Assembly: GCA_030141605.1 (NCBI GenBank)
Contig: JAQGDQ010000728.1
Span: 47,501 to 105,000 of the forward strand
Reading direction: 5' to 3'
DNA: 57,500 nt
Source of the DNA: Tubiluchus corallicola
Lineage: Eukaryota; Priapulida; Priapulimorpha; Priapulimorphida; Tubiluchidae
Position 1 is the stretch's first letter, and every line of letters starts with the position of its first letter. Position numbers and translations under genes: made by a program. Shown here piece by piece: positions 50,321 through 55,862 of this stretch. The notes under the pieces are model-generated. The model ran no database searches, was not told the origin of the DNA, and saw only the letters and a program-made list of their open reading frames with translations.

Positions 50321-51729
50321 TTTACTTACAACACTCGCCTATAGGGGGCAGACTACTTGGCCCTGAAGGGCAGTTGGGTCCATTCAAAACAAGTCTTGTA
50401 AGACTTAAGCCTTATCTGCTACTGTATGAGCACAGACACAACTAAATGATTACAAATTAGGTACTGTTCTACTTAGGAGAATATCCACTATCTGTTGTGA
50501 AGATTGCTGGCGTCTATTAGAATTACATAGAACATTGTAGAATGTTTCGTTGGAATGATCGTCTTACCGTCTGGAATGTTCTGGAACATTACTTCTGGAA
50601 GCTTCTTTAGCATGCTATATAAGGCAAAGCAGGCCGCCAACACGGGAGCGTACACAGAGCACGAAAATCTCGCACGGACATATACTTGTATACTTACATT
50701 TTCAGATACACTTAAATGTTTTCCAGATTTTCACGTTTAGTGTAATCATTTCGTGTTCCTTCATACTTTGTGTTGTAGAATTCTCGCTAAATAAACTAGT
50801 TTTATTTGCCGGTGTGTTTTCTGGTTTTCTCTACGAGCCTTCCGAGCGAAACAAAACACAACACTATCCAATCATGATATTTGTTTAAACACTTATAAGT
50901 AATTTCACTGGATAAAATTAAGAAAAACACTCCATTTTTCCAGCATTCCAATTTAGCCTGTCAAGTAGTTTAGTCTGGTGTACACTTGCATGATCGTACA
51001 CACTGATTTATTGATCGCCTGCTTGCTACAGCCTAAGCTGTGCAGTGTTGTGCTGCTATTCCAAGAAAAACGAACCGATCAGTCAAGGAAAAATTAAGAT
51101 CATTTCATCTTTTAACAAGAATCTCTCCTTAAAAATAGAGTAGACTTGAGGTCAAAGTGTATCAGAGTGTCGTGTCTGGATAGTTGAAATTTTTTGCATT
51201 AGCAGATTTCACACAAGTGATACTGTACATTGTTACAATGCAAAAACTGCAGTTACTAAAACCTTTTTTTCAACTCTTCCATCAAAAATCAGTTTTGTCT
51301 ACAGCATTTCATACATAATTTTGCATGAAAAGCCGCTGTGGGTTCGGAATAGAAACTTATAAAAATTATCAAATATAACATAGTTGTTGCTTACTAAGAG
51401 CAGTTTTTCATGAACCCACGAAAAATGGAGCAAACCCTTACAAACCTGAAAAAGTTAACACGCATGATTCAACCACTCCTGTCCCCACACTATTTCTAAA
51501 GTTAATCCGTATCCTAGCAACTAAATACACCGCATATTCAGCCTACCTTCAGAACATTCTCCAGAGTAACTTCATCGGCCTTTACACTGCCAACTTTATC
51601 ATAAACTGTTTTGGATTTGTCTATCAGCTGTTCAGTTAACTCTTTTATCCTAGCAGGTGTAAGATCCCATTGCATTGAAACTTCTCCCTTCAACATCTTG
51701 CACGATGATGTAAATCTAAACAATATCAT
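22448..51729 (-). CDS. THOP1: Thimet oligopeptidase/neurolysin-type M3 metallopeptidase, complete 16-exon gene
   Basis: Sixteen exons joined by GT-AG introns give an uninterrupted 676-residue protein (human THOP1 is 689). The family is zinc endopeptidases that cut short peptides, mostly in the cytosol, with a mitochondrial form in neurolysin. Seen here: HEFGH zinc site at residues 470-474 (ligands H470, H474; catalytic E471), third ligand E499, and a Gly/Tyr loop with H597, Y602, Y606 and Y609 matching the substrate-binding residues of THOP1. All splice phases agree across exon borders. The start is the ATG at 51729, which has an in-frame TGA directly before it; the ATG at 51696 is an alternative, and a short 5' exon spliced at 51715/51716 cannot be excluded. 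No clear mitochondrial presequence is seen. THOP1 versus NLN orthology cannot be settled without a tree. Introns 1-15 are full of transposon remnants, but the coding exons are clean, so the gene looks functional. Confidence 0.95.
22929..23060 (+). repeat. Dispersed repeat family H, copy 1
   Basis: AAAAGCTGCTACTGGCTTTG and TAGGATGTTCGCGTAT match the reverse complement of the window's last 150 bp. Located in the last intron of the peptidase gene. Confidence 0.7.
23172..23565 (+). mobile_element. Non-autonomous element family F, copy 2
   Basis: Opposite orientation to 15755-16131. It begins CAGGGCCAGATT and ends CCAAGCTTGAGGGGTCCTA, with internal repeats of CAAACAGGGATCCTTCGTCT type. It sits in intron 15 of the peptidase gene. 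Confidence 0.65.
23698..24095 (-). mobile_element. hAT-type MITE, family R1, copy 3, next to a THOP1 exon
   Basis: Ends TATGGATGAGCAT and TGTTCACCCCA. The flanks TCAGCCAC and GCATCCAC agree at 6 of 8 bases. It is 31 bp from the donor of exon 15 and is the most diverged copy. Confidence 0.8.
24127..24243 (-). CDS. THOP1: THOP1-like exon 15 (residues 611-649)
   Basis: Encodes [20 protein letters not shown] and the ILCPGGS motif. The usual Trp after the Tyr loop (LWSE in human THOP1) is Tyr here (LYSE). Acceptor tttttcag/TAT, donor TCCATT/gtaagt. A hAT MITE ends only about 30 bp beyond the donor. Confidence 0.95.
24366..24440 (+). repeat. Possible tRNA-derived SINE remnant
   Basis: GACGGCTTAGTCTAGTGGTA has an A-box-like core and is followed by a CTGC/TCCGTC arm, but no convincing B box or tail. 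Confidence 0.35.
24501..24948. mobile_element. MITE with 29-bp perfect terminal inverted repeats
   Basis: TACCGTATTTTCCCGTGTAT continues for nine more matched bases (AAGAGACCC) and is mirrored at 24920-24948. The TA at each outer end is probably the target duplication. GGGTCTCTTATACA motifs recur inside. Superfamily not assigned. Confidence 0.85.
25333..25464 (-). CDS. THOP1: THOP1-like exon 14, substrate-binding loop (residues 567-610)
   Basis: Encodes [20 protein letters not shown], the Gly-rich loop and Tyr cluster that contact substrate in THOP1 (H597, Y602, Y606, Y609 here). Acceptor ttttgcag/GTA, donor TATCTC/gtgagt, phase 0. Confidence 0.96.
25828..25956 (-). CDS. THOP1: THOP1-like exon 13 (residues 524-566)
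   Basis: Encodes [20 protein letters not shown] and the FDQTIHT helix of the catalytic domain. Acceptor acttatttag/GAT, donor AATAAG/gtatga, phase 0. Confidence 0.95.
26085..26320 (+). repeat. Dispersed repeat family A, copy 2 (first part)
   Basis: Matches 6815-7000 and 36640-36800, including ACTGCATCACCATCCCAGT. The continuation appears at 26700-26890 after about 380 bp of other sequence. In intron 12 of the peptidase gene. Confidence 0.7.
26929..27291 (-). pseudogene. LINE ORF2 C-terminal fragment
   Basis: The translation contains [16 protein letters not shown] and [12 protein letters not shown], a pattern typical of the region after the reverse transcriptase in non-LTR retrotransposons. 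Only about 120 codons remain, with no RT core. Same strand as the host gene, within intron 12. Confidence 0.75.
27486..27662 (-). CDS. THOP1: THOP1-like exon 12, zinc-binding site (residues 465-523)
   Basis: Encodes [14 protein letters not shown] and [19 protein letters not shown]470, E471 and H474 form HExxH, and E499, 29 residues after the first His, is the third zinc ligand. Acceptor tacgacag/GTA, donor TATAAG/gtagtg. The catalytic core is intact. Confidence 0.97.
27878..28295. mobile_element. hAT-like MITE (GTGGATTTAGGG / CATCCGCCCCTG ends)
   Basis: Ends CAGTGGTGGATTTAGG and CCTGCATCCGCCCCTG form an imperfect inverted pair. No 8-bp target duplication is evident. In intron 11. Confidence 0.6.
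28813..29151 (-). pseudogene. LINE (CR1/L2/jockey-like) ORF2 3' end
   Basis: The translation ends [20 protein letters not shown] followed by FKFKLKK, the standard C-terminus of many non-LTR retrotransposon ORF2s. About 112 codons, 5'-truncated. In intron 11, sense to the host gene. Confidence 0.75.
29762..29869 (-). CDS. THOP1: THOP1-like exon 11 (residues 429-464)
   Basis: Encodes [19 protein letters not shown] and LLTHDE, the segment leading to the zinc motif. Acceptor tatttctag/CCT, donor GATGAG/gtagat, phase 0. Confidence 0.96.
30606..30710 (-). CDS. THOP1: THOP1-like exon 10 (residues 394-428)
   Basis: Encodes [20 protein letters not shown], a hallmark of M3A peptidases. Acceptor ttcacacag/TTT, donor CTGCAG/gtaagc, phase 0. 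Confidence 0.96.
30742..32085. mobile_element. Tc1/mariner-like TIR element, internally duplicated, interrupted by a solo LTR
   Basis: TA-flanked ends CAGTAAGTCCTCACTTCACG and CGTTAAGCGAGGAATTATTG are inverted repeats. Segments 31490-31790 and 31830-32060 are two diverged copies of the same 3' part. The solo LTR 30939-31308 sits inside. No transposase ORF survives. In intron 9. Confidence 0.7.
30939..31308 (-). mobile_element. Solo LTR, copy 1, nested in the mariner-like element
   Basis: 370 bp with TGTTGTG..CACAACA ends, a TATATAAGG box and an AATAAA-type signal on the minus strand. Flanks CTCTT and CTGTT agree at 4 of 5 bases. Homologous to 46904-47320 and 50493-50863. Confidence 0.85.
32149..32214 (-). 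CDS. THOP1: THOP1-like exon 9 (residues 372-393)
   Basis: A 66-bp exon encoding [20 protein letters not shown]. It keeps the WHxDV motif that precedes the catalytic half. Acceptor tttacag/GAG, donor ACCATG/gtaacc, phase 0. Confidence 0.93.
32955..33100 (-). repeat. Partial copy of dispersed repeat family C
   Basis: AAATGTATATTTTTTATCGG and its flanks match 8470-8600 and the reverse complement of 43880-44000. In intron 8, directly before repeat D. Confidence 0.6.
33225..33820 (+). repeat. Dispersed repeat D, left arm of an inverted pair
   Basis: The reverse complement recurs at 37650-38265, for example CACCTCAACTTCAACGTGGA versus TCGAAGTTGAGGTG. Roughly 600 bp each. It lies in intron 8, with exons 8, 7 and 6 between the arms. 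The ORF inside is not shared intact by the other arm. Confidence 0.8.
33916..34077 (-). CDS. THOP1: THOP1-like exon 8 (residues 318-371)
   Basis: Encodes [20 protein letters not shown] and [19 protein letters not shown], strongly conserved in the family. Acceptor atttgcag/TGT, donor ACCAG/gttttt, phase 0. Confidence 0.96.
34988..35152 (-). CDS. THOP1: THOP1-like exon 7 (residues 263-317)
   Basis: Encodes the conserved [13 protein letters not shown] and the helix [13 protein letters not shown]. Acceptor ttgtttag/ATG, donor CAGGAA/gtaagt, phase 0 at both ends. Confidence 0.95.
35252..35713. mobile_element. hAT-like MITE with CAGGGGTGTGCAAATT ends
   Basis: CAGGGGTGTGCAAATT and AATTTGCACACCCCTG are perfect 16-bp inverted ends. 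GC-rich blocks with GGGCCACAT and GGGCCGC lie inside. The 8-bp flanks match poorly. In intron 6. Confidence 0.85.
36640..37075 (+). repeat. Dispersed repeat family A, copy 3
   Basis: Matches 26085-26320 plus 26700-26890 in order, including TTATATTACTCAGCAT and AAAATGGCTGC. In intron 6, ending about 230 bp before exon 6. Not coding. Confidence 0.7.
37304..37358 (-). CDS. THOP1: THOP1-like exon 6 (residues 244-262)
   Basis: A 55-bp exon encoding [19 protein letters not shown], matching the family's ENxxIL.ELVxLR segment. Acceptor tctgcag/GTG, donor AAAAG/gttttg. The phase runs 2 to 0. Confidence 0.93.
37650..38265 (-). repeat. Dispersed repeat D, right arm of an inverted pair
   Basis: Opposite orientation to 33225-33820, about 3.8 kb away, in intron 5. 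The two arms have diverged by point changes and small indels but align over most of their length. Confidence 0.8.
38533..38650 (+). repeat. Fragment related to the 39966-40475 MITE
   Basis: GAGTCTTTTTTCTCTAGTTC and the preceding CTGCAGCA..CTATTTTCACTC match 39990-40080. Another piece of the same family appears at about 39285-39370. Confidence 0.55.
38880..39314 (-). pseudogene. LINE ORF2 C-terminus with Cys/His motif
   Basis: 144 codons ending at 38880. They include [20 protein letters not shown], the Cys-rich knuckle found after the RT in several LINE clades, preceded by [14 protein letters not shown]. The RT is missing. In intron 5, sense to the host gene. Confidence 0.75.
39567..39717 (-). 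CDS. THOP1: THOP1-like exon 5 (residues 194-244)
   Basis: Encodes the hallmark [15 protein letters not shown] followed by [14 protein letters not shown]. Acceptor tcttgcag/CCGG, donor AGCAG/gtttgc, phase 1 in and phase 2 out. Confidence 0.95.
39966..40475 (+). mobile_element. Divergent member of the GGCGGCTCG hAT MITE family
   Basis: The left end CAGTGGCGACTGGTG and right end CAAGCCGCCATTG are inverted. The right 120 bp match 21750-21850 in reverse, while the left half is different. No matching 8-bp flanks were found. In intron 4. Confidence 0.65.
41385..41410. repeat. Short TTTA microsatellite
   Basis: Runs of TTTA in intron 4. The stretch 40500-42050 otherwise shows no structure I can name. 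Confidence 0.7.
42078..42209 (-). CDS. THOP1: THOP1-like exon 4 (residues 150-194)
   Basis: Encodes [19 protein letters not shown] and [15 protein letters not shown], the helical segment before the ELxG motif. Acceptor tttgcag/GTC, donor TTAG/gtacat, phase 1 at both ends. Confidence 0.94.
42362..42396 (+). mobile_element. Short fragment of R1 MITE end
   Basis: GCATCGAATGTTCGAATTCC followed by ATTCGAAC resembles the first 35 bp of the 16148 copy. It is joined directly to the 5S-like segment. The preceding 42318-42361 matches 34350-34392. Confidence 0.5.
42397..42450 (+). pseudogene. 5S rRNA 3'-half fragment (SINE3-like head or retroposed 5S)
   Basis: TAGTACTTGGATGGGTGACC continuing GCCTAGGAATACCAGGTGCT and GTAGGCTT is the last ~50 nt of animal 5S rRNA, with one or two changes from consensus. 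It includes the C box of the internal promoter. The 5' half of 5S is absent, so this is not a functional 5S gene. Confidence 0.85.
42451..42805 (+). repeat. GC-richer tail after the 5S fragment, ending in CAATT repeats
   Basis: About 270 bp of relatively GC-rich sequence (GGAGGGCGGAGGAGGTCAAG and similar) leads to a (TTCAA)n tract at about 42780-42802. This is the order expected of a retroposed SINE with a simple-repeat tail. No second copy is visible in the window. Confidence 0.5.
43593..43717 (-). CDS. THOP1: THOP1-like exon 3 (residues 108-150)
   Basis: Encodes [16 protein letters not shown] through [14 protein letters not shown], a close match to the family. Acceptor atttacag/TATGCG, donor AACG/gttagt, phase 2 in and phase 1 out. 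Confidence 0.94.
43850..44535 (+). repeat. Dispersed repeat family C, copy 2
   Basis: Full-length relative of 7975-8640 (reverse) and 47415-47895 (direct). In intron 2. The exon-like GTACAG/gtaatg motif at 44847 further on is not part of the peptidase gene. Confidence 0.75.
45165..45660 (-). repeat. LINE-like dispersed repeat G, copy 1
   Basis: Over 80% visible match to 52915-53410, for example AGTGGGCTAGAGAAGCAAAG. Its minus-strand reading contains [15 protein letters not shown], resembling a degraded LINE ORF2 tail. It ends 23 bp from exon 2 of the peptidase gene. Confidence 0.7.
45683..45822 (-). CDS. THOP1: THOP1-like exon 2 (residues 62-108)
   Basis: Encodes the conserved stretch with [10 protein letters not shown] and [17 protein letters not shown]. 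The acceptor is ttgtttag/GCT and the donor ATGAG/gtaaat leaves phase 2; the split Ser is completed by exon 3. The exon lies between a LINE-like repeat ending near 45660 and a Penelope-type GIY-YIG remnant from about 45840. Confidence 0.94.
45840..46139 (+). pseudogene. Penelope-like element GIY-YIG endonuclease remnant, frameshifted
   Basis: One frame reads CNDSYVG near 45917-45937. After a disruption the next frame reads FRLAEHRRM and [20 protein letters not shown]. This resembles the GIY-YIG domain and C-terminus of Penelope-like retroelements. It is cut at its end by the MITE at 46140. Confidence 0.65.
46140..46492 (+). mobile_element. hAT-type MITE, family R1, copy 4
   Basis: TIRs TAGGGATGAGCAT and ATGCTCACCCCTA. 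Target duplication ATGAGTAT / ATGAGCAT (7 of 8). It inserted into the Penelope-like remnant, so it is the younger of the two. Very similar to the 16148 copy. Confidence 0.9.
46831..47320 (-). mobile_element. Solo LTR, copy 2, with a 73-bp flanking direct repeat
   Basis: 46904-47247 matches the other two solo LTRs. A 73-bp segment (CTTTAAGGGAAAA.CAGACAG end) is present at 46831-46903 and 47248-47320. On the minus strand this looks like an LTR followed by the start of another. A TATATA box lies near 47150. Confidence 0.75.
47415..47895 (+). repeat. Dispersed repeat family C, copy 3
   Basis: Matches 44080-44530, including CGAGCGTGTTGCACGTGTTT. In intron 1. Nothing else was recognised from 47900 to 48550. 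Confidence 0.75.
48556..48928. repeat. Purine tract (GA/GGA)n, about 370 bp, internally duplicated
   Basis: The plus strand is almost wholly A and G. An approximately 115-120 bp block with GAGGGAGGAAAGGGGAGAGA appears twice (about 48670 and 48775), and a GACAGATGGAGCAAAAGGGA block appears twice later. The Ser/Leu/Pro and Arg/Glu ORFs are artefacts. Confidence 0.95.
49455..49545. repeat. ATAC / TATA microsatellite
   Basis: Mixed ATAC and TATA repeats, partly palindromic around 49495, in intron 1. Confidence 0.85.
49553..49625 (+). mobile_element. Tc1/mariner (Tigger-like) end fragment
   Basis: CAGTGCTCCCTTGCTAATTC followed by GCGGTTCG, TCGTGGACTCGC and TTTCGCGGG resembles pogo/Tigger-type termini. 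The other end was not found. Confidence 0.5.
50282..50315. repeat. (TA)n microsatellite
   Basis: About 17 TA dinucleotides in intron 1. Confidence 0.95.
50380..51470 (+). repeat. Dispersed repeat family E, copy 2, interrupted by a solo LTR
   Basis: Matches 15012-15716 on both sides of the LTR at 50493-50863. Ends about 80 bp before exon 1 of the peptidase gene. Confidence 0.8.
50493..50863 (+). mobile_element. Solo LTR, copy 3, with perfect 5-bp target duplication
   Basis: 371 bp, TGTTGTG..CACAACA, flanked by CTATC on both sides (50488-50492, 50864-50868). A CTATATAAGGC box at about 50614 and AATAAA near 50790 give a U3-R-U5 order. The empty site is preserved in repeat E copy 1. No internal retroelement region remains. 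Confidence 0.93.
51547..51729 (-). CDS. THOP1: THOP1-like exon 1 (residues 1-61)
   Basis: Encodes the N-terminal helix beginning around [13 protein letters not shown], matching the NDLRWDLS region of the family. It ends AAG/gtagg in phase 0. The upper boundary is the least certain of the gene: either ATG 51729 is the start, or an acceptor at the TTTAG of 51716-51720 joins an unseen upstream exon. Confidence 0.88.
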
Positions 51730-51788
51730 TCATGGTACAACGAAATTCACATTTCAAGCAGGTTGTTGTTGGTACAGAATTTCAATTC

Positions 51789-52562
51789 TGCTTTAAATAA
51801 TACCAAGACCATGATGGTAAAGTTCCTGTATTTATTACACAGCGCACAGGTATAAGCAGTTGTACTATTATAGTATTCATTGCACAGCGCACAGGCAAGT
51901 GCAATCGTACTATTACAGTATTTATTACACAGTGCACAGGTATATACAGTTGTACTATTCATTGCACAGCGCACAGGCATGTGCAAACGTACTATTATAG
52001 TATTCGTTGTACAGCGCACAGGCATGTGCAGTCGTACTATTATAGCTCTCATTGCATAGCGCACACGCATGTGCAGTTGTACTATTATAGTATTCATTGC
52101 ATAGCACACAGGCATGTGCAGTTGTACTATTATAGCATTCATTGCACAGTGCACAGGCATGTGCAGTCGTACTATTATAGCTTTCATTGCATAGCGCACA
52201 CGCATGTGCAGTTGTACTGTTATAGTATTCATTGCACAGCGCACAGGCATGTGCAGTTGTACTATTATAGCATTCATTGCACAGCGCACACGCATGTGCA
52301 GTTGTACTGTTATAGTATTCATTGCACAGCGCACAGGCATGTGCAGTTGTACTATTATAGCATTCATTGCACAGCGCACACAGTGACGAACATGGCTGCT
52401 TTCAGCAACAATTTTAGTTTTGTGCTTTTACTAATATTTTGATATAATTGCAGAAGTGGACACTGAAGAGCTTTCAATTTAGTTATGATATGACGGAATA
52501 TACCTGTGCACTGTGCAGTAATGCTGAAACTTTACCATCATGGTCTTAGTATTATTTAAAGC
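51789..52562. mobile_element. TIR element enclosing a 45-bp minisatellite
   Basis: TGCTTTAAATAATAC and AAGACCATGATGGTAAAGTT at 51789-51824 recur inverted at 52527-52562 with one mismatch (36 bp). Between them lies a 45-bp tandem array. No target duplication could be fixed. The outer edge is 60 bp upstream of the peptidase start codon. Confidence 0.8.
51830..52383. repeat. Minisatellite, 45-bp unit, about 12 copies
   Basis: The unit begins ATGTGCAGTTGTACTATTAT and continues AGTATTCATTGCACAGCGCA. Being a multiple of three, it stays open on both strands (HVQLYYYSIHCTAHR or MPVRCAMNTITVQLH units), but both frames are equally open and not evidence of coding. Confidence 0.93.
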
Positions 52563-52914
52563 ACTTTGGTCAAACAGACGTATGACTATTTTGTATATAA
52601 AATGCCGTATGATTCCTCATAAGACATGTAAAACAGAAGACCTCAGCTAGGTCCACATTTAAATTACTGTGCACTGCGCAAAGGCGCCACATTTTGAACA
52701 GATTCCTACCGGTTCCAGGTTCTGAATCCTCTGCAACACAGGTGAGACAGTGGTTGCACAGCCACTTTAAGCATGAAATAATATTTGTCGAAGTCACGCC
52801 GTGGATTACAATACCAGAAATCTTCGTTCATGTTCACATTCCTTTGAGACCTTGATTTCGGCTAATATCGTCGACGCCCTTACCCCCGATCCTCTTCACT
52901 ATTTTATTTTATTT
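52563..52914. other. Unassigned stretch upstream of the peptidase gene
   Basis: Could hold the promoter or a 5' UTR exon of the minus-strand gene, but no diagnostic element was found. Short ORFs on both strands lack splice support. Confidence 0.3.
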
Positions 52915-53420
52915 GTTTATTTATTATTATTATCACATTCAGTACAACATAATGACATTAAGCACACAGTGACATCAAAATTATTACATCTTCTGTATTA
53001 AATTCTTATGTTTCATACACTATCGTTATCATAAGATAATAATTGTACTGCAGTGGGCTAGAGAAGCAAAGGCTTGTATAAGCCCACTGTCATGAGAACC
53101 CGATAAAAAAAAGAATGGATGGGTGAACAAAAAAAGAACTTGGAGAAAGGTTAGATCACACAGGAAGGGTAGAAGGATGTGTTAGGAAATGATAGGAAGA
53201 AAGATAATATATTGTGCTATATTGACGTCAGCTCTATAGATTTATCAATGATGCCTTGCTTTGAATAATCTGTACCAGGATTGTGGTATGACTGTTGCAG
53301 TAGGTGTGGGAAATTAGGTAGTGTTGTCCTTGTTGAGAATCATTGCTCTGTATTTCTTCTTAAATTTTTGAATAGGCTGAACAGTTCTTAATTCTTTATT
53401 TATGTCATTCCAAAGCCTTG
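52915..53420 (-). repeat. LINE-like dispersed repeat G, copy 2
   Basis: Second copy of 45165-45660, extending slightly further at the end (CATTCCAAAGCCTTGGACCA), which on the minus strand reads toward a typical W.xLP-type LINE tail. Confidence 0.7.
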
Positions 53421-53489
53421 GACCAGTGGACAGTGGACACTGGGCAGCGGTGAACAAACACTACACGAGAGATATCAATGAAAAGTAGT

Positions 53490-54300
53490 GGTGGGCGATA
53501 CCGATGATTTCAAATAGTCGCGATTACCGACTACTTTTTGTCAGTAATCGATCACTGAGATTGCTAGTCCAATTATTATTATAAACCCAGTGTGTGTGTT
53601 AGTGTCCATGTGCACAAATCTGTGCACCCAGCATCCAGAAATGCAACGAATTAATGCCGTAAAACATATGCAATTGGGTTACTTTTAATATGATTCGAAT
53701 TTGTATTATAATTTTTCATAATTACAATTTTTAGAGCAAAATGTTCATGTACGTCTTCGTAAAGGCAATATATACTGTACATGTAAAGACTAGAAAACGC
53801 TCCTTTAACTGATACCAAATTTGAGAACATTATTAGTTTCTACTGCTTTATGACCAAAGAATGCATTTTTTTACAAATATTACACATACTTAGTCATCGC
53901 AAAATTCTGAAATCATTTACATTTTAATGCTCAATTGCATTAGACAATTGCCAAGAAAATTTTTGGTCTATTAGAACCAAGGGCCCACAGAGTATAATAT
54001 GTCCCTTTGTCGCAGACCAGCAGCAGGTCACATACTGGACAATACATGTACACGAGGTCATTGCCTGCTGAAGGTGGAGCAATGAGAGTTTTGTGATTGA
54101 GAGTATTTACTGATTACATCCGTGATTTTTTGTGTTAAAACTCATTCAAACACATTTTCATTTCTTTATATTTAAAATAATTTTAAGTTCAAATGCACAG
54201 AAGTAATCGATACTAGAGGCTTATGGGCAAGCAATCGAAGTAATCAATTACTTATAGTCGATTAAGCCGCATTACTTATAGTCGATTACAAATATTTTAT
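53490..54300. mobile_element. Probable hAT-like element remnant (GTGGTGGGCGATACC start)
   Basis: Starts with GTGGTGGGCGATACCGATGA and ends among repeated TTACTTATAGTCGATTA motifs. TAATCGAT-like motifs occur at both ends. No clean TIR or target duplication, so weak. Confidence 0.35.
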
Positions 54301-54329
54301 TTAGGTTAGGTAGGGAGATAAGTAGAATT

Positions 54330-55010
54330 AAGCATTATGGGTTAAGCACTCTAAAGGGGTTTCCAGTACATAGAACATCTGAAATTATTAATGGTTCGAA
54401 GAGATTGGCGTAATGGTTTAGTTATTCGTACAGCTGATAAGAATTTTGGTTTTTCGATAAATAGTTTGGAGTACTATCGTAGGGAGTATGATCGTCAGCT
54501 TTCTCAATCTTGTTATGAGAGGTGCAGCTTAAAGTAAACTGAGGTAATAGCAGAGTGTAGTATAGGTTGTATAAGGATCAGTCTAATTTAATGAGCAATG
54601 TGAGGTTCTTTAAAAGGTATGCGGATGATAGCTTAGCTTTGGTTCATTTGGATTAACTTTTGATGCTTCTGGATGTCATTAAGCAATGTTATCCCTGAAG
54701 TTTGTCTTTAGAATTTAAAGTAGGATTTCACCGTGCTCTATTCTTAGATTTGGAGTTGATACGCACGTGAAGCCTCAATATCCAATAATTTATTTGAATT
54801 ATGACTAAAATCATCCTGAATTTGTCTTTAAAGGTTTGTGTCTTACGGAGAGCATAAGGAATGATCGTACTTGTAACGAATATATAGAGTTTCAGTACAG
54901 GATGGAGTTTTTTCTTCGCGTTTGCGGCGTCTGGGTTATCCTGCTTCTATTATTCGTTCTCATGTATGAAATGTTGGTAATGTTCAAATCCCACAAAAAG
55001 AATTTTGTGC
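54330..55010 (+). pseudogene. Penelope-like element reverse transcriptase, decayed
   Basis: Frames with stops and shifts give GLVIRTADKNFGFSINSLEY (fingers, about 54420-54480), FFKRYADDSLALVH with the catalytic YADD at 54618-54629, LSLEFKVGFHRALFLDLEL (palm), and KGLCLTESIRNDRTCNEYIE followed by FQYRMEFF (thumb side, about 54830-54920). The motif order is that of Penelope-like RTs. Several stops make it inactive. Confidence 0.75.
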
Positions 55011-55017
55011 ACAAATC

Positions 55018-55862
55018 AACACACAACCCACACCACACCACTCCACCCCATCACACCACACTGCACCACACCATACCACTCCACCTCATCGCACCACACT
55101 GCACCACACAATACCACCTACACACCACACCACCCACACCATACCATTGCACCACCCACGCACCACACCACACCACCCACACCATAATACTCCACCACAT
55201 CACACCACCCACACCATACAACTCCACCACATCACACCACACCATACCACTGCAGCACACCGCACCACCCACACACCACACCACACCACCCACACCATAC
55301 GACTCCACCACATCACACCACACTGCACCACACCATACCACTCCACCACATCACACCACACTGCACCACACCATACCACTGCACCACTCACGCACCACAC
55401 CACACCACCCACACCATAATACTCCACCACATCACACCGCACAGCACCACACCATAACACCACACTGCACCACACCACCCACCCACCTACACACCACACC
55501 ACCCACACCATACCACTCCACCACATCACACCACACCGCACCACCCACACACCACACCACATCACCCACACCATATGACTCCACCACATCACACCATACC
55601 ACTGCACCACATCACACCACACCGCACCACCCACACACCACACCACATCACCCACACCATACGACTCCACCACATCACACCATACCACTGCACCACACCA
55701 CACCGCACCACCCACACACCAACCACACCATAATACTCCACCACATCACACCGCACTGCACCACAACACCCACCCACACACCACGCCACCCACTCCATAC
55801 CACACTACCCACACCACACCCCACACACCCTATCACCCCACCACACCATCCATAGTATCACC
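55018..55862. repeat. CACACC/CACCA satellite, about 840 bp
   Basis: Dense CACCACAC and CACACCATAC motifs with short-range higher-order patterns (for example CATACGACTCCACCACATCA recurring near 55297, 55660). The long His/Thr/Pro ORF on the plus strand is the Penelope-like frame running into the satellite. Confidence 0.95.

Noticed and set aside
51747-52442. 210- and 153-codon ORFs on opposite strands
   Set aside because: The 45-bp repeat is a multiple of three without stops, so both strands stay open by construction.
52740-52853. Plus-strand frame VRQWLHSHFKHEIIFVEVTP and the following 66-codon ORF
   Set aside because: No splice sites or homology support; the ORF overlaps the start of repeat G.
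54836-55855. 339-codon plus-strand ORF
   Set aside because: Made of a Penelope-like RT tail followed by satellite-encoded His/Thr/Pro; no single protein.
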